A DNA stretch of 64,000 bases from Eubacteriaceae bacterium. GTDB lineage: Bacteria > Bacillota > Clostridia > Peptostreptococcales > Anaerovoracaceae. The notes beneath the pieces are model-generated. The model saw only the letters and a list, made by a program, of their open reading frames with translations. It ran no database searches and was not told the DNA's origin. A program made the translations under genes and the position numbers. Position 1 is the stretch's first letter. Each line of letters opens with the position of its first letter. The stretch is from positions 62,001 to 126,000 of the forward strand of contig CABIXY010000006.1 of the NCBI GenBank assembly GCA_902362805.1. The letters are read 5' to 3'. Shown piece after piece: positions 49,465 to 58,049 of this stretch.

Positions 49465-50919
49465 GTGGACATTACCGTAGATAAAAGTATCAGAACTCCT
49501 CTATATTGGCAGATTGCGGATCAGATTAAGTCGATGATTATTGAAGGGCAGATGGCGGACGGATCGATTTTGCCGTCGGAACGATCATTGGCTCAAATGC
49601 TGGGCGTGCACAGGAACACCATTATCAAAGCCTATTCTCACCTCAAGGACCAGGAACTGATTGATTCGCTACAGGGCATCGGCTATCGAGTGACCTACAA
49701 GAGCAAAAGTTTTTATGAGCCGGATGTGAGGAAAAAGGTCAATTGGAGTACGATTATAAAGGATGAATATCAGGACATGGAACGCACTTTTGATGATATT
49801 TTCCTTCGTTTCACGGAAGAAAACAATATTTCCTTTTCTACGGGCATGCCGCCTGCCATCTATAACGAAGAAGATCTTGCGGCTGATCTCGCCGCGATCC
49901 TTAGGGAAGAGGGTAGACGACCGTTCTATCTATCTCCTTATCAGGGGGATTTGACGTTACGTCACAAAATCATCGCCTATTTAAGAACAAAGGGTATCAA
50001 AGCGGGGCTGAACCAGGTACAAATTCTTTCCGAAACGAATCAAGCTCTCGACTTTATCGTCACGTCCCTTTTGAGGCCGGGAGACAGAGTGATTACTGAA
50101 GAGCCGGTTTCCCCTGATGTTTACCGCGTTATCGAGCTAGCTGGGGGCAAGCCCGTCACAGTACCGGTGGATGAAAATGGTATGATCTGTGACAATCTGG
50201 AAGCCCTCATAGAAACCCATCATCCCAAATTCATTTATGTCAATTCCAGCTATCACGACCCTACTGGCAATATCTTGTCAGTGGAACGCAGGCGAAAACT
50301 TCTTGAACTTTCCAACCGCTATCGACTGCCAATCATCGAGGAGGATGCGGCTTCAGAGTTATCCTTCGAGGAAAAATTTTTACCTACCATCAAATCCATG
50401 GATCGCAGCGAGAATGTCATTTATATCTATTCGTTTGCCTTGACTTTTATACCGGGCATGTCCATGGCATTTGTAGCCGCACCGGAGAAATTGATCAAAA
50501 GCCTCAGTTACCTGGTTTCCATTCGAATTATGACCCTGGATTGGATGACGCAGAAACTTTTGGCGAAATACATAACTGACGGCAAATACTACGAAAACGT
50601 CCAGAAAATCGCTGCTCTTAACAAGACAAAGAGGGATCTGATGTGTTCTTATCTAGATCGGATGTCTGATATCGGCGTCAGCTATCAGAAGCCTCGCGGC
50701 GGTGTCTATATCTGGTGTCAGCTGCCGAAGACAGTGGACAGCAAAGCGGTCGTATCCGAAAGCTTGAAGCGGGGTATTTCCATCATTCCTGGAGAAATTT
50801 TTTACCCCATGAGAAACGGCGGTCAAAATAATATCCGCCTGAATTATTCCTACGAGACGATCAGTAGAATCAAGCTGGGCATGGAAAATCTGATTGACAT
50901 TATTAGGGAGTTGGTATAA
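49465..50919 (+). CDS. MocR/GntR-type regulator with aminotransferase domain lacking the PLP lysine
   Basis: 484 residues. The N-terminal GntR winged helix (about 10-75; PLYWQIADQIKSMIIEGQMA, LPSERSLAQMLGVHRNTIIK) is joined to a fold-type-I aminotransferase-like domain (about 125-480). In PLP-binding MocR proteins the Schiff-base lysine lies in SFSKTLFPGLR; here the segment reads YSFALTFIPGMSMAF, with leucine replacing lysine. The EDDYDSE motif reads EEDAASE, losing the tyrosine that contacts PLP. Other features (SSYHDPTGNILS) are kept. The protein probably does not hold PLP covalently and may sense another ligand. It is directly upstream of argF-arcA-arcC. The start GTG/ATG context is ATTCTC before GTGGAC; the GTG at 49465 is assumed. 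Confidence 0.88.
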   Translation: MDITVDKSIRTPLYWQIADQIKSMIIEGQMADGSILPSERSLAQMLGVHRNTIIKAYSHLKDQELIDSLQGIGYRVTYKSKSFYEPDVRKKVNWSTIIKDEYQDMERTFDDIFLRFTEENNISFSTGMPPAIYNEEDLAADLAAILREEGRRPFYLSPYQGDLTLRHKIIAYLRTKGIKAGLNQVQILSETNQALDFIVTSLLRPGDRVITEEPVSPDVYRVIELAGGKPVTVPVDENGMICDNLEALIETHHPKFIYVNSSYHDPTGNILSVERRRKLLELSNRYRLPIIEEDAASELSFEEKFLPTIKSMDRSENVIYIYSFALTFIPGMSMAFVAAPEKLIKSLSYLVSIRIMTLDWMTQKLLAKYITDGKYYENVQKIAALNKTKRDLMCSYLDRMSDIGVSYQKPRGGVYIWCQLPKTVDSKAVVSESLKRGISIIPGEIFYPMRNGGQNNIRLNYSYETISRIKLGMENLIDIIRELV

Positions 50920-50991
50920 GAGCAAAAATAGGACAAATTTGGTAAAGAAAGGATAAAACTGGTACACAAAAAAAGCAAAGCGCTGGTACTT
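50913..50991 (+). promoter_or_regulatory. Direct TGGTA repeats upstream of argF
   Basis: TTGGTATAA (50911), TTGGTAAAG (50939), CTGGTACAC (50959) and CTGGTACTT (50983) occur in the same orientation in a 170-bp promoter region. MocR/GabR-type regulators bind direct repeats, and the MocR gene is immediately upstream, so these are candidate operators for argF. TTGACA near 50999 lies just downstream. Confidence 0.4.
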
Positions 50992-51089
50992 TAATTTTTT
51001 GACAAATATAGTATGATTTTTTTATCGAGAGTTAAACTATCTTATGAACGAAATTTAAAATTATTCAAAGAGAAAAGGAGATTACACCA

Positions 51090-52085
51090 ATGGCAGTAAA
51101 TTTAAAGGGAAGAAGCTTTTTAACACTTATGGATTTCACACCAGAAGAAATCAGATATATGCTTGATCTGGCACACGATCTCAAAGCAAAAAAGAGAGCA
51201 GGAATCTGCAACCAGGTTCTGAAAGGAAAGAACATCGTTCTTCTGTTCGAGAAGACTTCAACTAGAACAAGATGTGCATTTGAAGTAGCAGCTATGGACG
51301 AAGGCGCTGGCGTTACATTCTTAGACTCCGGAAGCTCCCAGATGGGCAAGAAGGAAACTATGGAAGATACTGCAAAAGTATTGGGTAGATTCTACGATGG
51401 TATCGAATACAGAGGATTCGATCAGGAAGTCGTAGAGGGTCTGGCGAAATATGCTGGAGTACCAGTATGGAACGGTCTGACTGACGTTGACCATCCTACT
51501 CAGATCTTAGCTGACCTGCTGACAATCGAAGAACACGTTGCAAAACCACTGAACAAAGTAAAAGTTGTATTCAGCGGAGACATCAGAAACAACATGAGCT
51601 ATGCTTGGATGTATGGATGCGCTAAGATGGGAATGCACTATGTTGCATATGGACCGGACGAAATGAAAGCTGAATTAAAGCAGGATGTTATCGCAAAGGT
51701 TCAGGAAGTTGCAAAAGAGACTGGCGCAACAATCGAAGTATCCTCAGATCCAGCTTGCCTGAAAGGTGCAGACGTTATCTATGCTGACGTTTGGGCTTCC
51801 ATGGGTGAAGAAGCAGAAATTCCTGAAAGAGTTAGACTTCTGACTCCATTCAAAGTTACTGAAGAATTAATGGCAGCAACTGAAAACCCAGATTGCATCT
51901 TCATGCACTGCCTGCCTTCCTTCCATGACTTTGAAACAAAGATGGCTAAAACACAGAAGGAAGAAGGATATGACATCCGCGAAGTTACTGACGAAGTATT
52001 CAGAAGCAAGAACTCCGTTGTATTTGATGAAGCTGAGAACAGAATGCACACTATCAAGGCTGTTATCGTAGCAACAATCGGCTAG
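51090..52085 (+). CDS. argF: Ornithine carbamoyltransferase (catabolic, ADI pathway)
   Basis: 331 residues. Carbamoyl-phosphate binding loop FEKTSTRTRCAFEVAAMDEG near residue 55, then YDGIEYRGFDQE, the conserved NGLTDVDHPTQILADLLTIE, and the ornithine-binding FMHCLPSFHD near 270 are all intact. In the arginine deiminase pathway it converts citrulline and phosphate to ornithine and carbamoyl phosphate. Its place before arcA and arcC makes the catabolic name arcB equally suitable. AAAAGGAG precedes the ATG. Codon choice is strongly biased to GAA, AAA, GCA and CTG, suggesting high expression. A hairpin terminator lies between it and arcA. Confidence 0.95.
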   Translation: MAVNLKGRSFLTLMDFTPEEIRYMLDLAHDLKAKKRAGICNQVLKGKNIVLLFEKTSTRTRCAFEVAAMDEGAGVTFLDSGSSQMGKKETMEDTAKVLGRFYDGIEYRGFDQEVVEGLAKYAGVPVWNGLTDVDHPTQILADLLTIEEHVAKPLNKVKVVFSGDIRNNMSYAWMYGCAKMGMHYVAYGPDEMKAELKQDVIAKVQEVAKETGATIEVSSDPACLKGADVIYADVWASMGEEAEIPERVRLLTPFKVTEELMAATENPDCIFMHCLPSFHDFETKMAKTQKEEGYDIREVTDEVFRSKNSVVFDEAENRMHTIKAVIVATIG

Positions 52086-52180
52086 CCTTTTCGCCCCAAG
52101 CTTGCCTGGATAGGCGAAACGGAGGAGTTCAGCTTGATGAACGTTATTCGCATTATATTAGTAAGGACAAACAAAAACCC

Positions 52181-52214
52181 AAGGGCTGCCGCGCAGGCGG
52201 CGGTCCTTTTTAAG
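52181..52214 (+). terminator. Terminator or attenuator between argF and arcA
   Basis: AAGGGCTGCCGC pairs with GCGGCGGTCCTT around a small loop and is followed by TTTTAAG. It lies about 95 bp after the argF stop and 90 bp before arcA, so it may give partial termination within the arc cluster. Confidence 0.75.
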
Positions 52215-52302
52215 ATTTCTAAGTAAAAAATAACGCGGACCTGGTCCGCAAAAGAAGTGCTTGGCGTGAAGCCTCGCACGAAAGATGAAAAGGAGATAAA
52301 TT

Positions 52303-53523
52303 ATGCATCCTGGAATTCATAATTATTCTGAAATTGGTAAATTAAATAAAGTGCTTCTTCACAGAATCGGTGAAGAAGTAGAAGGTCTGGTTCCAGACAA
52401 CTTTGAAAGACTGTTGTTCGACGACATCCCTTTCCTGAAAGTTGCCCAGCAGGAACACGATAGATTTGCAGAAGTACTGAGAGAAAACGGCGTCGAAGTC
52501 GTTTACTACGTAGACGAAACTGCAAAGGCTTTAGCTGATCCGACTATAAAAAAAGAGTTTTTAAACAAGATGTTAGACGAAAGCCATCTGAATTCAGAAG
52601 GCATCAGAGAAGCAATCTTTGACTATCTGATCAAACTGCCTGAGAAGCAGATGGTAGAGAAAATCATCGCAGGAGTAAAGAGAGAGGAAATTCAGGGCGT
52701 TGAAAGTAAATCCTTAGCAGATTTTATTTCATCATCCTATCCGTTCTATATGGATCCAATGCCGAACCTTTACTTCACAAGAGACCCTGGTGCATGCGTA
52801 GGGAATGGTATCAACATTCACCACATGAGCACAGCGACAAGAAGAAGAGAAGCATTGCTTCTGAAGTATATGTTCCTTCACAACAGAGATTTTGCACCAG
52901 AAGGTTCACAGATCTGGTATGACTATGACCATGAATATTCAATCGAAGGCGGAGACGTTTTAGTTCTCAACGCTGAGACTGTTGCAATCGGACTGAGCCA
53001 GAGAACGACAGCCGCTGCCATCGAAAGATTTGCAGAAAACATGCTGAACAAGTCCACATTCAAGAGGGTATTGGTATTCGACATCCCTAAGACTCGTGCA
53101 TTTATGCATCTGGATACCGTATTCACAATGGTTGACTTTGACAAGTTCACAATTCATCCAGAAATTGAAGGACCTCTGCAGCTGTTCGAAATCACCCTTG
53201 AAAAAGATGGAAAGGCGCATTTTGAATCAGTTACAGACTCCTTACCGAATATCCTGAAGAAAGTTCTCAATTTACCAGCAGTTGAGTTAATCCGCTGCGG
53301 AGGAACTGACTTGATGGCTGCACAGAGAGAACAGTGGAACGATGGTTCCAACACTCTTTGTATCGCTCCGGGAACAGTAGTTACCTATGAGAGAAACTAC
53401 GTGACCAACGACCTGCTGGATAAGAAGGGCGTAAAAGTGCTGACCATTCCAAGTGCTGAGCTTTCAAGAGGAAGAGGGGGCCCAAGATGTATGTCTTGCC
53501 CTGTTAATAGAGACGACCTATAA
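52303..53523 (+). CDS. arcA: Arginine deiminase
   Basis: 406 residues, standard for ArcA, which hydrolyses arginine to citrulline and ammonia. Motifs are KLNKVLLHRIGEEVEGLVPD, the guanidinium-binding YFTRDPGACVGNGINIHHMS, GGDVLVLNAETVAIGLSQRT, and the C-terminal RGRGGPRCMSCPVNRDD, which contains the catalytic cysteine. The first step of the ADI pathway feeds the argF and arcC products on either side. AAAAGGAG precedes the ATG. Codon use is biased as in argF. A small GCCC-GTGT/ACAC-GGGC hairpin lies in the following gap at 53573-53599. Confidence 0.97.
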   Translation: MHPGIHNYSEIGKLNKVLLHRIGEEVEGLVPDNFERLLFDDIPFLKVAQQEHDRFAEVLRENGVEVVYYVDETAKALADPTIKKEFLNKMLDESHLNSEGIREAIFDYLIKLPEKQMVEKIIAGVKREEIQGVESKSLADFISSSYPFYMDPMPNLYFTRDPGACVGNGINIHHMSTATRRREALLLKYMFLHNRDFAPEGSQIWYDYDHEYSIEGGDVLVLNAETVAIGLSQRTTAAAIERFAENMLNKSTFKRVLVFDIPKTRAFMHLDTVFTMVDFDKFTIHPEIEGPLQLFEITLEKDGKAHFESVTDSLPNILKKVLNLPAVELIRCGGTDLMAAQREQWNDGSNTLCIAPGTVVTYERNYVTNDLLDKKGVKVLTIPSAELSRGRGGPRCMSCPVNRDDL

Positions 53524-53689
53524 AAAATGCTTGTTATTTCACTCACAGCATTGTAAACAACTTTCGCTGCGTGCCCCGTGTGCTTTGTGTACACAGGGCG
53601 CCTGGCGTGCAGTTGTATTTCGGCTGAAGTGTTGCGCATTTATTTAGGTTCGCTTACTAAATTTGTTTGTAAAATAGGAGAGAAAAAAC

Positions 53690-54634
53690 ATGGCAGAAAA
53701 AATTGTTATCGCCTTAGGCGGAAACGCTCTTCAGTCAGGTAAGAGCGAAGCTACTGCAGAAGCGCAGTTAGAAGTAGTTAAAAAGACATGTGAATATATC
53801 GCAGATATCAGCTGCAAAGGATACGAAATCGGACTGGTTCACGGAAATGGACCACAGGTAGGCAGAATTCTTCTTGCATCTGAAACTGCAAAAGATGTTA
53901 CACCTTCCATGCCGTTTGACGTATGCGGCGCGATGTCTCAGGGATATATCGGATATCACCTGCAGCAGGCTCTGAAATATGCGCTGAACAAGAGAGATAA
54001 GAACATTCCGGTTCTGACTGTTGCAACGCAGATGATCGTTGAAAAGAAGGACCCTGCGTTCCAGAACCCGACAAAACCGATCGGACCTTTCTATTCAGAA
54101 GAAGAAGCAAAAGCTTTAGAAACTGAAAAGGGATACACTATGAAAGAGGACGCTGGCAGAGGATGGAGAAGAGTCGTAGCTTCCCCGCTGCCGAGAAAGA
54201 TCGTAGAAATCGGCGCAGTGAAGAAACTGTGGGATTCTTCCATCGTCATCTCCTGCGGAGGCGGCGGAATTCCAGTCGTTGAAAACATGGACGGTACTAT
54301 GGAAGGCGTTGCTGCTGTTATCGACAAAGACTTTGCTGCAGAACTGCTTGCAGAGCAGGTTGGCGCAGACGTGCTGATGATTCTGACAGAGGTTGAAAAG
54401 GTTGCAGTAAACTTCAATAAGCCAGATCAGAAAGACTTAGACAAGCTGAACCTGGAAGATGCAGTAAAATACATCGACGAAGGACAGTTTGCTCCAGGCA
54501 GCATGCTTCCAAAGGTAGAAGCTGCCATGAAGTTTGTAAGAGCAAATCCGAACAAGAAGGCGATTATCACTTCTTTGGATTGTGCAATAGACGCATTAGA
54601 AGGAAAGACTGGTACTGTCATCACTTTTGCCTAA
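53690..54634 (+). CDS. arcC: Carbamate kinase
   Basis: 314 residues of the amino-acid-kinase fold: KIVIALGGNALQSGKSEATA at the N-terminus, EIGLVHGNGPQVGRILLASE, FDVCGAMSQGYIGYHLQQAL, GWRRVVASPLPRKIVEI, ISCGGGGIPVVENMDGTMEG, and APGSMLPKVEAAMKFV near the end. It transfers phosphate from carbamoyl phosphate to ADP, giving ATP, carbon dioxide and ammonia, the energy-yielding last step of the ADI pathway. AATAGGAG precedes the ATG. Codon bias matches argF and arcA. No arcD gene follows; a YfcC-type transporter lies 5.7 kb downstream. Confidence 0.97.
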   Translation: MAEKIVIALGGNALQSGKSEATAEAQLEVVKKTCEYIADISCKGYEIGLVHGNGPQVGRILLASETAKDVTPSMPFDVCGAMSQGYIGYHLQQALKYALNKRDKNIPVLTVATQMIVEKKDPAFQNPTKPIGPFYSEEEAKALETEKGYTMKEDAGRGWRRVVASPLPRKIVEIGAVKKLWDSSIVISCGGGGIPVVENMDGTMEGVAAVIDKDFAAELLAEQVGADVLMILTEVEKVAVNFNKPDQKDLDKLNLEDAVKYIDEGQFAPGSMLPKVEAAMKFVRANPNKKAIITSLDCAIDALEGKTGTVITFA

Positions 54635-54653
54635 AATATAATAACGTCAGTAG

Positions 54654-54694
54654 AAGAGCTGCTTTGTGGGGATATCCCTCGCGGGCAGCTTTTC
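54654..54694 (+). terminator. Terminator closing the arc cluster
   Basis: AAGAGCTGC pairs with GCAGCTTTT through a partly paired interior, followed by TTTTCT. It lies 20 nt after the arcC stop. Confidence 0.8.
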
Positions 54695-54706
54695 TGTTGG
54701 AAAAAT

Positions 54707-54736
54707 CCAGTTATTGCAAAAAACGACCAGTTATGG
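54707..54736 (+). promoter_or_regulatory. LytTR direct-repeat box pair upstream of the regulator gene
   Basis: CCAGTTATTG (54707-54716) and CCAGTTATGG (54727-54736) are direct repeats with 20-bp start-to-start spacing, matching the paired-box format of AgrA/LytTR regulators. The LytTR response-regulator gene starts 120 bp downstream. A TATAAT element lies near 54815. An almost identical pair is at 56889. Confidence 0.75.
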
Positions 54737-54856
54737 AATCGTGGTGATTTGGTACGCAAAAGTGTGGTAACATAAAAATCAGAAGGGATACTTTTCCTGA
54801 GTCTGATTATGCGGTATAATATAGGTGTGAGAATTTTCGGAAAACGGGAGACGCCT

Positions 54857-55585
54857 ATGAAAATCATGATATGTGATGATCAGATCAAGGAGATGGAATG
54901 CATCGTAGAATGCTGCAGGGAATACATAGAGAGTAGAAAAATCAATGCGGAAATCAAGGGGGTTACGGATCCGGCGGAGTTGGCGGGGGAAAAGCCGGAT
55001 ATCCTGCTCCTCGATGTGGAAATGCCCGAAGAGAACGGGATTGAGGTCAAAGACCGTCTGGCCATGGAGGCCGATGGGCCGCTGATTATCTTCGTGACCA
55101 ATTATCAGGATGCCATATTAGAGGCATTTAACCGAAACGTGATCGGCTTTTTGATGAAGCCCCTGAAGCTGAGCCAGCTGTCGAAGTTACTGGACACGGC
55201 AATCACCCATCTGACCATCGATAAGAAGGTTCGCTATGATGACGGCAGCATTGGCAGCACCAAAGACATCCTCTGGATTACGGCAAACAGAGGCTATTCA
55301 GATTTTCAACTTGTGAACGGCCGTGTGAAGGACGGCGGCAAAAAAACCTTGAAGTTCTGGGAACAGGAACTGGAGGTCTGTGGTTTTATCCGTATCGACG
55401 AGAAACACCTGATCAATGCAAGGCATGTGCAGCGGTATTCCTTTGAAAAGGTGGTTCTGCACAATGCGGCAAAGGGTTTGGAAGCAGAACCCGATACGGT
55501 GGAGTTCGAGATCGCCAGACGCAGGAGAAAGGAATGCCGGGAAAAGTATATTGCATTTTGCAACAAAATTGCCAAGTATGTATAA
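54857..55585 (+). CDS. LytTR-family response regulator (AgrA/VirR-like)
   Basis: 242 residues from ATG 54857 (GGGAGACGCCT upstream); the longer reading is rejected because it runs through the TATAAT promoter element. The receiver domain has MKIMICDDQIKEMECIVEC, the phospho-acceptor in DILLLDVEMPEENGIEVKDR, FVTNYQDAILEAF, and the lysine in GFLMKPLKLSQL. The C-terminal LytTR domain (about 130-240) has KFWEQELEVCGFIRIDEKHL and INARHVQRY. LytTR regulators bind paired direct repeats, and two such pairs flank this operon. The partner histidine-kinase gene starts 10 nt after the stop. Confidence 0.93.
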   Translation: MKIMICDDQIKEMECIVECCREYIESRKINAEIKGVTDPAELAGEKPDILLLDVEMPEENGIEVKDRLAMEADGPLIIFVTNYQDAILEAFNRNVIGFLMKPLKLSQLSKLLDTAITHLTIDKKVRYDDGSIGSTKDILWITANRGYSDFQLVNGRVKDGGKKTLKFWEQELEVCGFIRIDEKHLINARHVQRYSFEKVVLHNAAKGLEAEPDTVEFEIARRRRKECREKYIAFCNKIAKYV

Positions 55586-55595
55586 GGGGGACGCT

Positions 55596-56888
55596 ATGAT
55601 TGTCTTTGCAGTGGAACTGCTGAATTTGTTTATATTGTTTAAATATGTACTGGGATACGAGTTTCGGAAAACTCGCATCCCTATTGCGATAGGGATGATT
55701 CTGATTGTGGCGAACTGCGGACTCAGGATTGTTTTTTTAAACAGCATGACGTATGAGGTGGATTACCTAATCACGGGGATTTCAACGATGCTCCCGGCTT
55801 TTTTCTGTAAGGGCAGAGTTTGTGTTGTTGCTGGGCTGAGTGCAAGCATCGAAATGGCTGTAGCACTTTTATATAATATGTTTTTAGGTATTGCGTTGAT
55901 TGCATTAAAAGGGGACATCGAGGCACTTGACGGGACGCATATTGCGTTGATTATGCAAGCTGTACTGCTGATTCTCTATTGCTGCATGGCATTTTTTCTG
56001 CGAGAGAAGAGAAAACAAATTCATTGGGTGATGGAAAAAATACCGCCGTTTGCCTTTATAATATTTGCAGTCGCCATGTTTGCATTTCGGTGGAGCTCAT
56101 ATTTCGTTGGTGCGGTAGAACAGAATGAAGCACAGTTGATATACGCTTCCAATATGACAAGTAACGGACTGCAGGGGATATTTGTCATCGTCATCTGTAT
56201 CCTGGTAATCTACCTGCGCAGTCAAAAGCAAATATTGAAGCACCAAGTCCTATTGAACGAGAAATGTATTGAAGAACAGTCAAAGCAGTATCAGTTTATG
56301 GGGGAGAAAGATCAGGAATTAAGAAAGTTCCTCCATGACTATAACAAGCACGTCACAATGCTGCAGATGCTGATGGAGAAGGGGAATCTTGAAGTATTGA
56401 AATCTTACATCAAAGATTTAGGTACAATCAAAGAGAGGCTTGATTATATCAGCGCCAATCATATCATCTGCGACGCGATTCTCAATCAGTATTGTGAGTT
56501 GTGCATTCAAGATGAAATTAAATTATCCGTAATGGGAAAATTTCCCGTAGGCATGAAGATTTGCGAGGTGGATCTCTGCGTGATCCTCTCTAACGCTGTA
56601 GAGAACGCCTATGAAGCGGCAAAGAAGTGTGAAGGCAATAGAAAAATTCATTTTGAAATCAGAAGTCACGGAAATATGGTTCTCATCGAGATTACAAATC
56701 CAACAGTAAAAAAACTGGTAATCAGGGATGGATTCATAGAGACAACGAAAGAGGATAAGGTCTGCCACGGATATGGTACAAGGAATATGAGAGAAGCCGC
56801 CCTTCGAAATGGCGGAGATGTGACATGGGAATATGACGGAGGCGGCGTAGTTCTGACCCGTATCACGCTGCTTTGCGACGAAAAATGA
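55596..56888 (+). CDS. AgrC-like GHKL sensor histidine kinase
   Basis: 430 residues from ATG 55596, with AAGGGGG upstream; an open frame extends further 5' inside the regulator gene but is not coding. The N-terminal half has six to seven transmembrane helices, as in AgrC/ComD peptide-pheromone receptors. The kinase core has the phosphorylatable histidine in ELRKFLHDYNKHVTMLQ (near 247) and a GHKL ATPase of HATPase_c_5 type (LSNAVENAYEAAKKCEGN; HGYGTRNMREAALRNGGD). It forms an operon with the LytTR regulator. No agrB or agrD gene was found nearby, so the inducing signal is unknown. Confidence 0.92.
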   Translation: MIVFAVELLNLFILFKYVLGYEFRKTRIPIAIGMILIVANCGLRIVFLNSMTYEVDYLITGISTMLPAFFCKGRVCVVAGLSASIEMAVALLYNMFLGIALIALKGDIEALDGTHIALIMQAVLLILYCCMAFFLREKRKQIHWVMEKIPPFAFIIFAVAMFAFRWSSYFVGAVEQNEAQLIYASNMTSNGLQGIFVIVICILVIYLRSQKQILKHQVLLNEKCIEEQSKQYQFMGEKDQELRKFLHDYNKHVTMLQMLMEKGNLEVLKSYIKDLGTIKERLDYISANHIICDAILNQYCELCIQDEIKLSVMGKFPVGMKICEVDLCVILSNAVENAYEAAKKCEGNRKIHFEIRSHGNMVLIEITNPTVKKLVIRDGFIETTKEDKVCHGYGTRNMREAALRNGGDVTWEYDGGGVVLTRITLLCDEK

Positions 56889-56955
56889 CCAGTTATTGCA
56901 AAAAACGACCAGTTATTTCACAGAAGTTGCGTCAGAGGAATGAATGAGGTATAGT
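56889..56955 (+). promoter_or_regulatory. LytTR-activated promoter of the secreted-protein gene
   Basis: CCAGTTATTG (56889-56898) and CCAGTTATTT (56909-56918) repeat with 20-bp spacing. They end 8 bp upstream of a minus-35-like TTGCGT (56927-56932), which is 17 bp from TATAGT (56950-56955). A box pair immediately before a poor minus-35 is the standard architecture of an AgrA-activated promoter. The AAAACGA spacer between boxes is also identical to that at 54717-54726. The gene at 57000 follows. Confidence 0.82.
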
Positions 56956-56999
56956 GCGGTTAGAAGCAAGGAACAGTGTTAATATAAGGAGGATAGGAG

Positions 57000-57773
57000 A
57001 TGAAAAGGAAATTATTAACCGCGCTGATCAGCGCATCGCTGATTCTGGGAGTGACATCGATTCCATCTTTCGCAGAAGCGGAACAAGGCTACATAGACGA
57101 TGTGAATCAATTGAAGTCAGTCTTGCAGCAGGATGTCAGAATGGAAGATTTAAAAGATATCGTAGCGCCGGAGGTTGCAGCAGAGTTTATGGGAGAGAAA
57201 CTGAATCAAGCTGTAGAGTTGATTGGCGGACAGAAGTTTACAGCGGATATGCAAGAACAGACAGACGGGTCATTATATGGCGAACAAAGTTTTGACCTTG
57301 GTGATGGATGTGAGTTCGTAATCGAACTTAGCGACAAAAGCGAAGAATATTTGCCAGCAACATCAAGAGCGGTTGTATCTGATCCAAAGTGGTTAGGATA
57401 TGGTAACCGGTCGTTTACGGCAAAAGCGTCGGTGAAATGTGCAATTGGCACTGCGAATATGAGCTTGACCAACAGATATGAGTTGTCTGCAAACGGTATT
57501 GATGAAAGACCAGGTATAGCAACCTGTTCATGCAGTAGTATGGGGAGCTCAATAACTAATGGGACTCCACAAATAACTGATAGTGTGGCGAGAACACCAG
57601 GCGCATCGGATGTGAATATGCATTGTGTTTACAGTTTAACAGCATATTCTGTGAAGGGGAGTATTATTAAGAGTAAATACAAACTGAATACTACCATAGG
57701 ATTTGTGGATATCAACAAATCCACGAAGAAGGTCAAGGTAAAGCAATCCTGGAGCTTGGCAAAAGTATCATAG
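57000..57773 (+). CDS. Secreted protein, LytTR-promoter target
   Basis: 257 residues with a signal peptide (MKRKLLTALISASLILGVTS, cleavage after SFAEA). An acidic pro-like region (about 26-120; DLKDIVAPEVAAEFMGEKLN) precedes a beta-rich C-terminal domain (about 125-257) with SFTAKASVKCAIGTANMSLT, ELSANGIDERPGIATCSCSS and VNMHCVYSLTAYSVKGSIIK; four cysteines could form two disulfides. The fold is unknown to me. AAGGAGGATAGGAG precedes the ATG. It lies directly behind an excellent LytTR box-pair promoter, so it is the main inferred output of the two-component system. Confidence 0.8.
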   Translation: MKRKLLTALISASLILGVTSIPSFAEAEQGYIDDVNQLKSVLQQDVRMEDLKDIVAPEVAAEFMGEKLNQAVELIGGQKFTADMQEQTDGSLYGEQSFDLGDGCEFVIELSDKSEEYLPATSRAVVSDPKWLGYGNRSFTAKASVKCAIGTANMSLTNRYELSANGIDERPGIATCSCSSMGSSITNGTPQITDSVARTPGASDVNMHCVYSLTAYSVKGSIIKSKYKLNTTIGFVDINKSTKKVKVKQSWSLAKVS

Positions 57774-58049
57774 AACATGAGGTGGCTTTAGGCAAACGCT
57801 TGAAGTATATTTCAGAGGATAAGGGAGGAGGACAGACCGATGTTCAATTAAACTGACAAAGGGAAATGATTAGGGAAAGAAAGCGTAATTTACAACAAAG
57901 ACTCGTTGTTATGAATAGAGAAAAAGAGCCTTTCATAAAAACAAATCGATGTGGCGCATCAGAATAAGCATTTAAGAAAAACTCTTTTCTTTATTATGAA
58001 ACATAGCACGGGCGAAGTCAAGCCATTATATGGTGGAAAGGAAGAAACG

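Noticed and set aside
55416..55595. N-terminal extension of the sensor kinase
   Set aside because: The frame is open inside the upstream regulator gene, but the kinase has a clear ATG with AAGGGGG at 55596 that begins the first membrane helix.
57866..57967. 33-codon ORF as an AgrD-like pheromone precursor
   Set aside because: It has an AAAGGGAA site but no amphipathic leader, no suitable cysteine-centred core followed by an acidic tail, and no agrB partner.
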